In this document: piece by piece, positions 7,504-16,291 of the stretch
Layout of the letters: every line of letters begins with the position of its first letter
Position numbering within the stretch: the first letter of the stretch is position 1
Origin: Methylocella tundrae
GTDB taxonomy: Bacteria; Pseudomonadota; Alphaproteobacteria; Rhizobiales; Beijerinckiaceae
Assembly: GCF_901905185.1 (NCBI RefSeq)
Contig: NZ_CABFMQ020000120.1
Span: 1-64,000 of the forward strand
Direction: 5' to 3'
Length of the DNA stretch: 64,000 nt
Notes under the pieces: generated by a model
Database searches by the model: none
What the model was told of the DNA's origin: nothing
Seen by the model: only the letters and a program-made list of their open reading frames with translations
Translations under genes and position numbers: made by a program

Positions 7504-8104
7504 CGCAGCGGCGTCGTCGCGCGCCGGCGGGAATTGTTTCGCGGCGACGACGCATATTCCTTTTTCCTTCCTACAATTCCTACGCCTCTAGAATTCCCAT
7601 GTCCGCCGCCACGCGCGTTCAACGCGCGGGCCGCTCCGACGCCGCGCGACTGGCTGCTTTTGCTCGCGCAAGCGCGCCTTTCATTTGTGTACGAAGGATG
7701 CCTTTGCGGTCATGTTCCCCTGAACAAAAACGAGCGGACCAAAGGGGCGTGTCCCGACAAGGATGTAGCGCGCCCGCCCGTTGTGCGTATGGTATGATTG
7801 GTTTGGTGCGGCGAATCGCCGCCTTGGGCGTGATCCCGCTATACGCCCGCGATCCCGGTGGGCTTATGTCGCGGTCACTTTATCAATTGAAACAAATGCT
7901 TGTGTGTACTGCCGATGTCAGAGCCAGGCCGTTCGAGCGTTCCACGCCGGCGCCATTGGCCCGTCCGCATCAATGACTCGTATCTTCGATAGAAAATAGA
8001 TGTTTGCTCGTATATTAGAAAAATATGTTTGAGGTTCAGGGCGCCTCAAGGCGCCCCGGATCTTTAGCCCGGGGCTTCGGCCCATCGAGAGGATGTCAGC
8101 CATC
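7504..8104. other. Long leader region upstream of cydA
   Basis: About 600 bp with no supported gene. It contains a GCGGCG-aat-CGCCGC hairpin (7808-7822) and an AT-rich stretch from about 7985 with the inverted repeat ATATT-AGAAA-AATAT (8012-8026), a likely promoter or operator area, followed by the two hairpins described at 8040-8075. Confidence 0.45.
8040..8075 (+). promoter_or_regulatory. Two mutually exclusive hairpins in the cydA leader
   Basis: Stem 1 is GGCGCC (8040-8045) with loop TCAA and GGCGCC (8050-8055). Stem 2 is GCCCCGG (8053-8059), 9-base loop, CCGGGGC (8069-8075). They share bases 8053-8055, so both cannot form fully at once. They sit 30-65 bases before the cydA start. An attenuator or stability element is possible; no U-run follows stem 2. 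Confidence 0.35.
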
Positions 8105-9682
8105 ATGATCGATCAGACGTTCGTGGAGTTGTCGCGATGGCAGTTCGCCGCGACGGCGCTTTATCACTTTCTCTTCGTGCCTTTGACCCTCGGGCTCTCG
8201 TGGCTTCTGGTCATCATGGAGACGGTCTATGTGATGACCGGCAAAGTGATCTACAGGGACATGACCCAGTTCTGGGGCAAGTTGTTTGGCATCAACTTCG
8301 CCCTTGGCGTCGCGACGGGCCTTACGATGGAGTTCCAGTTCGGCACCAACTGGTCCTACTATTCACACTATGTCGGCGACGTGTTCGGAGCGCCGCTGGC
8401 GATTGAAGGCCTGATGGCCTTCTTCCTCGAGTCGACCTTCATCGGCCTGTTCTTCCTCGGGTGGGACAAGCTATCGAGGCTCCAGCATCTGGCGGTGACC
8501 TTTTTCATGGCGTTCGGCTCCAACCTCTCAGCGTTGTGGATTCTCGTCGCCAACGGCTGGATGCAGAACCCGGTAGGCTCGGTGTTCCGGCCCGAAACGA
8601 TGCGCATGGAGATGCAAAGCTTCTCGGAGGTGTTCTTCAACCCGGTCGCCCAGGTGAAGTTCGTCCACGCCGTCGCCGCCGGCTATGTCACGGGCTCGAT
8701 GTTCGTCCTCGGCATCTCCTCATGGTACATCCTCAAGGGCCGGGATCTGCCTTTCGCGCGGCGCTCCTTCGCCGTCGCTGTCGGCTTTGGCCTCGCTTCC
8801 TCGCTGTCGGTCCTCGTTCTTGGCGACGCGAGCGGCTATGAACTCGGTGACGTCCAGAAGGTGAAGCTCGCAGCGATCGAGGCCGAATGGCATACCGAGC
8901 CCGCGCCCGCCGCCTTCACGCTCTTCGGCTTTCCCAGCCAGGACGCCAAGGAAACGAAGTTCAAAGTTCAGATCCCGTGGGCGCTGGGCCTTATCGCGAC
9001 GCACTCCACCGACACCCAGGTGACAGGGCTTCTCGATCTGAAAGTCCAGCACGAGGCGCGCATCCGGTCGGGACAGATCGCCTATGGCGCATTGCAGAAG
9101 ATTCGCGCCGGCGACGCCAGTCCGCAGACCCGCGCGACCTTCGATGCGCATGCAAAGGATGTCGGCTACGGCCTGCTGCTAAAGCAATTCACGGATGATC
9201 CTGCGAATGCGACTGAGGCGGACGTCCGCGCCGCCGCCGAGAGCACCATTCCGACCGTCTGGCCGCTGTTCTGGGCTTTCAGAGTCATGGTTGGCCTCGG
9301 CTTCAGCATGCTCTTCATCTTCGCCGCCGGATTCTGGCTCAACGCCCGCAAGCGCCTCGAGCAGAACCGCTGGTGTCTCTGGCTTGCGGTCATCGCTATT
9401 CCGGCGCCCTGGATAGCCAATGAATCCGGCTGGTTCGTCGCCGAATTCGGCCGCCAGCCCTGGGCCATCGGTGAGGTGTTGCCGACCTTCCTCGGCACAT
9501 CGAGCCTCACCTCCGGCGATCTGATCTTCTCGCTGGCCGGTTTCATCGGCTTCTACACGGTGCTGTTGGCGATCGAGGTCTTCTTGATGGTGAAGTTCGT
9601 GAGGCTCGGACCGAGTTCGCTCGGGCTAGGGCGCTATCACTTTGAGCGCAAGCATCGCCCCAGCGCTCTTCCGGCCGAATGA
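8105..9682 (+). CDS. cydA: Cytochrome bd ubiquinol oxidase subunit I
   Basis: The 525-residue membrane subunit carries haems b558, b595 and d and oxidises ubiquinol while reducing O2 to water. Haem ligands line up with the E. coli ones: His21 (LYHFLFVPLTLGL), His188 (FVHAVAAGYVTG) and Met395 (FRVMVGLG). The quinol-binding Q-loop is the long form and keeps Lys254 and Glu259 in KLAAIEAEW; GWFVAEFGRQPW is also present. The start at 8105 is preferred because an in-frame ATG at 8093 abuts the ribosome site AGAGG, leaving it no spacer. It heads cydA-cydB-cydX-cydD-cydC. The bd oxidase gives high-affinity, NO- and sulfide-tolerant respiration, in keeping with the neighbouring nsrR and the sulfur module. 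Confidence 0.96.
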   Translation: MIDQTFVELSRWQFAATALYHFLFVPLTLGLSWLLVIMETVYVMTGKVIYRDMTQFWGKLFGINFALGVATGLTMEFQFGTNWSYYSHYVGDVFGAPLAIEGLMAFFLESTFIGLFFLGWDKLSRLQHLAVTFFMAFGSNLSALWILVANGWMQNPVGSVFRPETMRMEMQSFSEVFFNPVAQVKFVHAVAAGYVTGSMFVLGISSWYILKGRDLPFARRSFAVAVGFGLASSLSVLVLGDASGYELGDVQKVKLAAIEAEWHTEPAPAAFTLFGFPSQDAKETKFKVQIPWALGLIATHSTDTQVTGLLDLKVQHEARIRSGQIAYGALQKIRAGDASPQTRATFDAHAKDVGYGLLLKQFTDDPANATEADVRAAAESTIPTVWPLFWAFRVMVGLGFSMLFIFAAGFWLNARKRLEQNRWCLWLAVIAIPAPWIANESGWFVAEFGRQPWAIGEVLPTFLGTSSLTSGDLIFSLAGFIGFYTVLLAIEVFLMVKFVRLGPSSLGLGRYHFERKHRPSALPAE

Positions 9683-9701
9683 ACGATGTGAGGGCAGGAT
9701 C

Positions 9702-10853
9702 ATGTTCGACTATGAAACGCTGAGATTCATCTGGTGGATGCTTGTCGGCGCGCTGCTGATGGGCTTCGCCATCACGGACGGCATGGATATGGGGGTCGGC
9801 AGCCTGTTGCCCTTCGTCGCCAGGACCGACACCGAACGGCGCATCGCCATCAACACCATCGGCCCGCATTGGGACGGCAATCAAGTCTGGTTCATCACTG
9901 CGGGCGGCGCCCTTTTCGCCGCCTGGCCGGCGGTCTACGCCGCTGCCTTTTCCGGCTTCTACATGGCGATGCTCCTGGTGCTGTTCGCCCTGTTCTTCAG
10001 GCCTGTCGGCTTTGACTACCGGTCCAAAATCGAGAATCCTACCTGGAGAAACATCTGGGACTGGGGGCTCTTCGCCGGCGGCGCCATTCCCGCGCTGATC
10101 TTCGGCGTCGCCTTCGGCAATCTTCTGCAGGGCGTGCCGTTCTACCTCGACGACCTGTTGCGCTCGCATTATCAGGGTTCGCTCCTGACTGCCTTGCTGC
10201 CGCTCCTCAACCCTTTCGCCTTGCTCGCTGGGGTCATCAGCCTGACCATGCTCGTGGTGCATGGCGCCGTGTGGCTGCAACTGCGCACCGCCGATCCGGT
10301 GGCCGCGCGGGCGCGGGGGATCGCCATGGGCCTTGCCCCTCTCGTCACCATCGCCTTCGCCGCGGCCGGCGTCTGGCTGTGGTTCGGCGTCGAGGGATAT
10401 CGCATCGCCTCGGCGCCGCCGCACGGCGCCTTTCCGAACCCGCTCGCAAAGCAGGTGGTGCGCGACGCCCATGCCTGGTTCGACATTTATCGCCGCATGC
10501 CTATCGCTCTGATCGCGCCGGCTCTTGGTCTTTGCGGACCGCTTGCTACGGCGCTCCTCGCGAAGGCCGGCCGCCCCGGTCTCGCCTTCGTCACCAGCGC
10601 GCTTGGCATGGTTGGCGTCATCGGTTCGGCAGGTCTGTCGATGTTCCCTTTTGTGATGCCGTCGAGCATAGATCTGAAGTCGAGCCTTACGATCTGGGAC
10701 GCAGCCTCGAGTCATTTGACCCTGACCGTGATGTTCTGGGCCGTCGTGATCCTCCTGCCTATGGTTCTCGCCTACACCGTGTGGTGCTACGCCCGCATGT
10801 GGGGCAAAGTGACGGCCGCCGAGATCGAAAGCCGCTCCCACTCCGCCTACTGA
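9702..10853 (+). CDS. cydB: Cytochrome bd ubiquinol oxidase subunit II
   Basis: This 383-residue polytopic membrane protein pairs with CydA. It begins MFDYETLRFIWWMLVGALLMGFAITDGMDMGVG and contains the conserved PHWDGNQVWFITAGGALFAAWP segment and two pseudo-symmetric four-helix halves. The ATG lies 19 bp after the cydA stop with AGGGCAGGA before it; the longer in-frame start inside cydA is not needed. It is followed 15 bp later by cydX. Confidence 0.96.
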   Translation: MFDYETLRFIWWMLVGALLMGFAITDGMDMGVGSLLPFVARTDTERRIAINTIGPHWDGNQVWFITAGGALFAAWPAVYAAAFSGFYMAMLLVLFALFFRPVGFDYRSKIENPTWRNIWDWGLFAGGAIPALIFGVAFGNLLQGVPFYLDDLLRSHYQGSLLTALLPLLNPFALLAGVISLTMLVVHGAVWLQLRTADPVAARARGIAMGLAPLVTIAFAAAGVWLWFGVEGYRIASAPPHGAFPNPLAKQVVRDAHAWFDIYRRMPIALIAPALGLCGPLATALLAKAGRPGLAFVTSALGMVGVIGSAGLSMFPFVMPSSIDLKSSLTIWDAASSHLTLTVMFWAVVILLPMVLAYTVWCYARMWGKVTAAEIESRSHSAY

Positions 10854-10868
10854 AAGAGGAGACGCAGA

Positions 10869-11006
10869 ATGTGGTATTTCACCTGGATCCTCGGCGTTAC
10901 CGCCGCGATCGCAATCGGGGTTATCAACGTGATGTGGTATGAATTCCAGGATAATCTTGATGGAAACGGCGCCGCCGCGGAGCCGGAGCGGGCTCCCGTG
11001 GAATGA
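10869..11006 (+). CDS. cydX: Cytochrome bd small subunit CydX
   Basis: A 45-codon gene directly after cydB. It begins MWYFTWILGVTAAIAIGV, continues with a single transmembrane helix, then MWYEFQDNLD and a charged tail. The N-terminal MWYF(A/T)W(I/V)LG signature and the E at the end of the helix identify the CydX/YbgT family, which packs against CydA and stabilises the haems. A GAGGAG ribosome site lies 7-8 bases upstream. It is shorter than most ORF-calling thresholds. Confidence 0.92.
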   Translation: MWYFTWILGVTAAIAIGVINVMWYEFQDNLDGNGAAAEPERAPVE

Positions 11007-11062
11007 ATGATTGGCGCATTTCCTGGCCCTGCGCCGCCGCGATTGACGGGAGCGGGTAAGAC

Positions 11063-12838
11063 ATGACGGACGCAGCCGGGCTTCTGAAATCGACCCGCGC
11101 TATAGCCGCGGGCGCGCTGCCGCTCTGCCTCGCGTCAGGCGTCGCGCACGGCCTCCTCGCCGTCGTGGTCGCGTGGATTATTTCCGGCGTCATCGACGCG
11201 GTGGTCTTTCACTCGGCTGACCTTGCCGCCGTATCCGGGCGCATCGCGTTCCTCTTCATTCTCTATTTCGTCCGCGCCGCCGTCGCCTTCGTCGCCGATC
11301 AGGCAGGCTTCCACGCCGCCGCCCGGGTGCGCCGCCATCTCTTCGGCCGCCTGCTCGCAGAGATCGGAACATTGGGGCCGGTGCGGCTTGCAGGGACGCC
11401 GACCGGAGACCTTGTGACGACGCTGACCGATGCGGTGACGGCCATTGAACCATATTGGCGGCGCTGGGTTCCCGCCATGGCGACAACAGCAATCTTGCCG
11501 CTGGCGATCCTGCTCATCGTCGCGCCCCTCGACTGGCTTTCGGGCGTTATCCTCATCTCCACGGCGCCGCTCATCGTCGTCTTCATTGCGCTTGTCGGCA
11601 AGGGCGCGGAGCAGGCCAATCAACGCCAATGGAGAAATCTCGCCCGACTTGGCGGACATCTCCTTGATGCGGTCCAGGGGCTCGCCGATCTGAAACTGCT
11701 CAGGGCCTCGAAGCGCGAGATCGGCATAGTCGCGCGCATGGCTGACGGCTATCGGCGCGATACAATGTCTGTGCTGCGCCTCGCCTTCCTGTCGGCCCTG
11801 GTGCTTGAATTCTTCGCGACGGTGTCGATCGCGCTCGTCGCTGTGTTGATCGGATTTCGCCTGATGTGGGGCGAGATGGATTTCCGCGCGGGCTTCTTCA
11901 TCCTTCTGCTGGCGCCAGAATTCTATGCGCCGCTGCGCACGATGGGCGCCCAGCGTCACGCTCGCATGGAGGCGATCGCCGCGGCCGAGCGGCTTGTCGA
12001 TTTGCTCGACCGGCCAAGGCCGGCCGCAGCGCCCGGCAATCGCCAGCTGGCGCCGCGGCCAGCCGTCGCCCTGCGTTTTGAGGACGTGCATGTCGCTTAT
12101 GCTGACGGCCATCATGCTCTGAAAGGCGTCAACCTCGACATCGCCAGCGGCGAACACATCGCCATCGTCGGCCCGAGCGGGGCGGGCAAGAGCACTCTTT
12201 TGGCGCTCCTTCTCGGTTTCGTCGAGGCGAGTTCCGGCCGCGTTCTCGTCGAAGGCGCGCCGATCGGCGAACTCGACCTCGCGGCCTGGCGAAATCTCAT
12301 CGCCTACGTGCCGCAGCGGCCGCACCTCTTCGACGGCACGCTCGACGACAACATAACGATGGGACGCGCCGCCGCCAACGGCGAGCTCGACGCCGCAATC
12401 GCCGCCGCGCTCACCGCCGCGCGCGCCGATGATTTCATCGCCCGGCTGCCGGACGGGCGCGAGACCCGGCTCGGCGAACGCGGCGAGGGACTTTCCGGCG
12501 GCGAAGCGCAGCGCATCGCGCTCGCCCGCGCCTTCTTCCGGCCGGCGCCGCTCGTCCTCTTCGATGAACCGACGGCCCATCTCGATCCGCCGACCGAACG
12601 TCTCGTCAACGAGGCCATCGCCGATCTGGCCAGGGGGCGCACGATGATCTCGATCGCTCACCGGCTTGCGACCGTGCGCCGCGCCGACCGCATCCTGGTG
12701 CTCGCCGATGGCCGAATCGTCGAGGACGGCCGCCACGACGAACTCGCGGCGGCGGGAGGCCTTTACGCGCGCATGACCCAAAGAGCGCGGGGCGCAATGA
12801 GATCCTCGGCCTCTCGCGACGGCAGGTGCGCGGCGTGA
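11063..12838 (+). CDS. cydD: Thiol reductant / haem ABC exporter subunit CydD
   Basis: This 591-residue fused ABC half-transporter has six transmembrane helices (residues about 1-300), then an ATPase with Walker A GPSGAGKST, signature LSGGEAQ, Walker B LVLFDEPTAHLD and the H-loop IAHR. With CydC it exports cysteine/glutathione to the periplasm (haem has also been proposed) and is needed for bd oxidase assembly. It starts 56 bp after cydX. The gene order cydABX-DC matches a single functional operon. Confidence 0.93.
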   Translation: MTDAAGLLKSTRAIAAGALPLCLASGVAHGLLAVVVAWIISGVIDAVVFHSADLAAVSGRIAFLFILYFVRAAVAFVADQAGFHAAARVRRHLFGRLLAEIGTLGPVRLAGTPTGDLVTTLTDAVTAIEPYWRRWVPAMATTAILPLAILLIVAPLDWLSGVILISTAPLIVVFIALVGKGAEQANQRQWRNLARLGGHLLDAVQGLADLKLLRASKREIGIVARMADGYRRDTMSVLRLAFLSALVLEFFATVSIALVAVLIGFRLMWGEMDFRAGFFILLLAPEFYAPLRTMGAQRHARMEAIAAAERLVDLLDRPRPAAAPGNRQLAPRPAVALRFEDVHVAYADGHHALKGVNLDIASGEHIAIVGPSGAGKSTLLALLLGFVEASSGRVLVEGAPIGELDLAAWRNLIAYVPQRPHLFDGTLDDNITMGRAAANGELDAAIAAALTAARADDFIARLPDGRETRLGERGEGLSGGEAQRIALARAFFRPAPLVLFDEPTAHLDPPTERLVNEAIADLARGRTMISIAHRLATVRRADRILVLADGRIVEDGRHDELAAAGGLYARMTQRARGAMRSSASRDGRCAA

Positions 12839-14580
12839 ACGATCTGATCCGCCTTCTTCGCCTCTATCGCCCCTACGCGGGCTGGATTGCCTTGTCGATC
12901 GCGGCGTCCCTGGCGGCGACGCTCGCCAATATCGGACTGATGGCGGCCTCCGGCTGGTTCATCACGGCGATGGCGCTCGCAGGCGTCGTCGCGCAGAGCT
13001 TCAATTACTTCACGCCTGCTGCGGTCATCCGGGCCTTTGCGATCCTGCGAACCGGCGGGCGTTATCTCGATCGGCTCATTAGTCATGAGGCGACCTTCCG
13101 CCTGCTGGCGACGTCCCGCGGCTGGCTCTTCGCCCATCTTGAACCGCTGGCGCCTGGCGCGCTCTCCGACTTCCGCTCGGGCGATCTTATGGCCCGGCTG
13201 AAGGGAGACGTCGATCGGCTCGAACTGGTGTTTTTGCGGCTTCTCGCGCCGCTCGCCGTGGCGGCGCTCTCCTCGATTGTGGTCATCCTGACGCTGGCTC
13301 GCCACGACGGGCGTCTGGCCGCCGCCGTCGGCGCCGCCTTGCTCGTCGCCGGGCTCATCCTTCCCTTCGCCGCCGCCTTCGCCGGACGCGGCGCCGGTCG
13401 CCGAACCGCCGAGATTTCGGCTGAGATCCGCACATCCATCGTCGACGATCTCGACGGGCTCGCGCTGTTGCAGCTGACCGGCGCGGACCGCCGACGGTTC
13501 GACGCTCTCGATCGACGCTACGGCGATCTCATCGCAGAGGAGGCGCGGCTCGCCCGATCGACCGGCTTCGGACAGAGCGGCGTCGCGCTCGCAGGCGATC
13601 TTGCCGCTGGAGCCACCCTCTTGATTGGCGTTCCGCTTGTTTCGAGCGGCCGCATGAGCGGACCGGACCTCACCATGGCGACGCTTCTGGCGCTCGCCGC
13701 CTTCGAGGCCTTCAACGGTGTTCCCGCCGCCTTCACGGGTCTTGCCGGCACGCTTGCATCCGCTCGCCGGATCTTCGCTCTGGTCGATCGCCAGCCCATC
13801 GTCGTCGATCCGGCGAAGCCGCAGAATCCGCCGGCCCGGTTCGATCTGGAATTCACGCGCGTCGGCCTGACCTATCCGGGGGCCTCCAGGCCCGCCCTTG
13901 CCGATATTGATCTTTGCATTCCGGAAGGCGCGCGCGTCGCGATCGTCGGATCGAGCGGCGCCGGCAAATCAAGCCTCGTCGATCTCCTCGTCCGCTTCCG
14001 CAACCCGACCTCAGGACAGATCCGTCTGGGCGGCGCGCCAATCGACCAGCTCTCGGGCGAGGCCGTGCGCGAACGGATCGCCGTCGTCCCACAGAACGCT
14101 CATCTCTTCACGGCGACGATCGCAGACAATCTGCGTCTCGCCCGCCCCGATGCCAGCGACGCGGAGCTGCGCGAGGCCGCCGCCGCGGCCTGCCTGCTTT
14201 CGTCGATCGAAGCGCTGCCGCAGGGGTTTGACACCCCGGTTGGCATCGCCGGCGCGCGCCTTTCCGGCGGCGAAGCGCGCCGTCTCGCCATCGCCCGCGC
14301 TCTTCTCGCCGCGAGCCCGATCCTCGTGCTGGACGAGCCGAGCGAAGGTCTCGACGCAGAAACCGAGAACGACCTCTTCGACGCGCTCCTTGCCCGAAAT
14401 GTTGGCCGCACGCTCATTCTCCTCACCCATCGATTCTCCGCCATCGAGCGCATGGACGAGATCATCGTCATCGAAGCCGGCCGTATCGTGGAGCGCGGCC
14501 GCTTCGACGAGCTGTCCGAGCGCGACGGCGCCTTCCGCCGCCTGTTTGACCGGATCGACGAAACCATCGGCCACCCGTGA
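12835..14580 (+). CDS. cydC: Thiol reductant / haem ABC exporter subunit CydC
   Basis: This 581-residue ABC half-transporter is the partner of CydD: six TM helices, then Walker A GSSGAGKSS, signature LSGGEAR, Walker B LVLDEPSEGLD and H-loop LTHR. The GTG at 12835 overlaps the cydD stop as GTGA and has AGG 8 bases upstream; an alternative GTG at 12826 in the same frame would add three residues but lacks a ribosome site. The overlap implies coupled translation, as expected for a heterodimer. Confidence 0.92.
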   Translation: MNDLIRLLRLYRPYAGWIALSIAASLAATLANIGLMAASGWFITAMALAGVVAQSFNYFTPAAVIRAFAILRTGGRYLDRLISHEATFRLLATSRGWLFAHLEPLAPGALSDFRSGDLMARLKGDVDRLELVFLRLLAPLAVAALSSIVVILTLARHDGRLAAAVGAALLVAGLILPFAAAFAGRGAGRRTAEISAEIRTSIVDDLDGLALLQLTGADRRRFDALDRRYGDLIAEEARLARSTGFGQSGVALAGDLAAGATLLIGVPLVSSGRMSGPDLTMATLLALAAFEAFNGVPAAFTGLAGTLASARRIFALVDRQPIVVDPAKPQNPPARFDLEFTRVGLTYPGASRPALADIDLCIPEGARVAIVGSSGAGKSSLVDLLVRFRNPTSGQIRLGGAPIDQLSGEAVRERIAVVPQNAHLFTATIADNLRLARPDASDAELREAAAAACLLSSIEALPQGFDTPVGIAGARLSGGEARRLAIARALLAASPILVLDEPSEGLDAETENDLFDALLARNVGRTLILLTHRFSAIERMDEIIVIEAGRIVERGRFDELSERDGAFRRLFDRIDETIGHP

Positions 14581-14651
14581 TCAGACAGATCGTGGAAGGC
14601 GGGAGCCGCCGCCTGGAGCCAGGGCCTCGCTGGCGGACCTTAAGAATTCTT

Positions 14652-14669
14652 CGCCCTGTTCTCAGGGCG
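14652..14669. terminator. Hairpin after cydC, possible terminator
   Basis: A perfect 7-bp stem CGCCCTG (14652-14658) / CAGGGCG (14663-14669) with a TTCT loop, 70 bp past the cydC stop and 38 bp before the methyltransferase. No T-run follows. Confidence 0.3.
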
Positions 14670-14706
14670 GGCAATGGGAGCTTGATCGCATTCGAAGGGC
14701 TATTGC

Positions 14707-15321
14707 ATGAGTGACAATCAAGAGATTGAGCGTTGGAATGCACGATACGCGTCCGAGGATTACGTGTTTGGGACTGCGCCGAACGCGTTTCTCGTTTCAC
14801 AACGTGACCTGCTGAAGCCGGGCCAGCGAGCTCTCGCGGTCGCGGACGGGGAGGGGCGCAATGGCGTCTGGCTTGCGCGCCAGGGGCTTGATGTTTTGTC
14901 GATCGACTTTTCAGAAGCAGCCCTGGCGAAGGCCCGTAAACTCGCAGCCGAAGCCGGGGTGACGTTACAGACCGAATGTTGCGATCTCGCAGCCTGGAAT
15001 TGGGGCGCGCCGCGGTTTGACATCGTGGCCGCGATCTTCATCCAGTTTGCGGCGCCGCCATTCCGCGAAATCATCTTCCAGCGCATCAAAGACGTTCTGA
15101 AGCCCGGCGGCCTGCTGCTGCTACAAGGCTATCGGCCGGAACAGCTCGGCTACAAGACGGGCGGTCCCCCACAACGAGAGAATCTCTATACGGCCGCGAT
15201 GCTGCGCGAAGCGTTCGGCGACATGACGATCCTCAAGATCGCGGAATATGACGCGGAGATCAGCGAGGGAACCGGCCATAAGGGCATGTCCGCCCTGATC
15301 GACTTTGTCGCACGCAAATAG
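14707..15321 (+). CDS. Class I SAM-dependent methyltransferase
   Basis: This 204-residue Rossmann-type methyltransferase shows the SAM-binding motif I as ALAVADGEGRNGVWLARQG, an acidic residue ending strand 2 (SIDFSEAALAKA), motif IV FDIVAAIFIQF and the post-motif GGLLLLQGYRP. The overall pattern resembles the TehB / thiol-methyltransferase-like group. The substrate cannot be assigned. It is separated from cydC by about 125 bp with a hairpin and from the next gene by a convergent arrangement, so it is probably its own unit. Confidence 0.75.
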   Translation: MSDNQEIERWNARYASEDYVFGTAPNAFLVSQRDLLKPGQRALAVADGEGRNGVWLARQGLDVLSIDFSEAALAKARKLAAEAGVTLQTECCDLAAWNWGAPRFDIVAAIFIQFAAPPFREIIFQRIKDVLKPGGLLLLQGYRPEQLGYKTGGPPQRENLYTAAMLREAFGDMTILKIAEYDAEISEGTGHKGMSALIDFVARK

Positions 15322-15452
15322 CGCCCGCTGAAGCGCAGGGATTGTCGCACGAGGCAGACGTCCGGTGCTGCGTCTTTGCGGACCAGGCCTTGCTCCAACA
15401 AGATGCCCGGAGCTCGCGCAGCAGGCAGTCAGCCCTGGGAGCCGCAAAGCCA

Positions 15453-16244
15453 TTACTCTTTCAAAGCGCGCGCAAAATTCTTGGCGTCGGCGAAAGCTTT
15501 TTCTTGCGCTTTATCAATCCGCGCTGAACTGATGTCGGTGTCGCTGAAATTGGTGTGATCGAGAATGGCGCCGCGGAAATCCGCGCCGCTGGCGTCGGCG
15601 CGACTGAGTGAGGCGCGGCTCAAATTGGAGTCCGTGAACTTCGCGAACTGCAGATCGTCGCGCGCGAGGTTGGCTTCCTCGAAATCGGCGCCGGTCAAGT
15701 CAGCTGATTTCAAGATCGCGCGAATGAGGCCCATCGACTGGTTTTTCATATCCGCGGACAGGTCGGCTCCCTTGAATTTCGTTTTGCGCATGCTCGCGCC
15801 GGACAAATCAGCAGTGATGCGCGCGCCCGAAAGATCCGCGCCGTCGAAATTCGCCCCGCGCATCTGGCTTGCAAAAAGATGAGCGTTCTTGAGGCTCGCG
15901 CCGGAAAAATCCGCCTGCAACGCGAAAACCTGATCGAGTGTGGCGCCGTCCAGTTTGCTGCCGGAGAAATTCGTCTTGTTCAACCGCGCGGCGCGGAAAT
16001 CGACGCCGGAAAGATCAAGGTTTGAAAGGTCGAGGCCATTGAGGCTCTTGTCCGAAAAGTCGGCGGGATGGCCTTTAGCGCCTTGCAGCGCCGCTTCGAC
16101 ATCCGCGCGCGTCACTTCCGCGGTTGTGAACTTAGGGCTCGAAAGATCGACCTGATTCATCATGTCTTGCGGCAGCGCCGGCGTGCTCGGCAACAGCGCG
16201 AGGGCAAGCGCGACGGCGATAATGGGCCTGTTGTAACTGAACAT
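15453..16244 (-). CDS. Secreted pentapeptide-repeat protein
   Basis: This 263-residue protein has a signal peptide (MFSYNRPIIAVALALALLPS..ALPQ) followed from about residue 60 by tandem A(D/N)LXX pentapeptides (for example LSNLDLSGVDFRAARLNKTNFSG) that fold into a right-handed quadrilateral beta-helix. The last 30 residues, with AQEKAFADAKNFA, form a probable helix. GGGAGC lies 8 bases before the chosen ATG; the longer frame upstream runs into the P-type ATPase gene end. Periplasmic localisation is inferred. Its function is unknown; unlike Qnr it is exported. It follows the proton-ATPase gene on the same strand at 47 bp and may be co-transcribed. Confidence 0.8.
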   Translation of the reverse strand: MFSYNRPIIAVALALALLPSTPALPQDMMNQVDLSSPKFTTAEVTRADVEAALQGAKGHPADFSDKSLNGLDLSNLDLSGVDFRAARLNKTNFSGSKLDGATLDQVFALQADFSGASLKNAHLFASQMRGANFDGADLSGARITADLSGASMRKTKFKGADLSADMKNQSMGLIRAILKSADLTGADFEEANLARDDLQFAKFTDSNLSRASLSRADASGADFRGAILDHTNFSDTDISSARIDKAQEKAFADAKNFARALKE

Positions 16245-16291
16245 CGAAGGTGCTCCCAGAGGTTGCGGCGGTTGCTTGCGTCCCGGTCTGT

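Noticed and set aside
7874..7920. Possible FNR box near TTATCAATTGAAAC upstream of cydA
   Set aside because: The spacing does not fit TTGA-N6-TCAA in either direction.
8012..8026. ATATT-AGAAA-AATAT as a second NsrR site upstream of cydA
   Set aside because: It lacks the 11-1-11 geometry and the AAG/CTT ends; kept only as an AT-rich dyad.
9543..12781. Long antisense frames over cydB and cydD
   Set aside because: Same reason: shadow frames rich in Arg, Gln and Asp with no ribosome site or family match.
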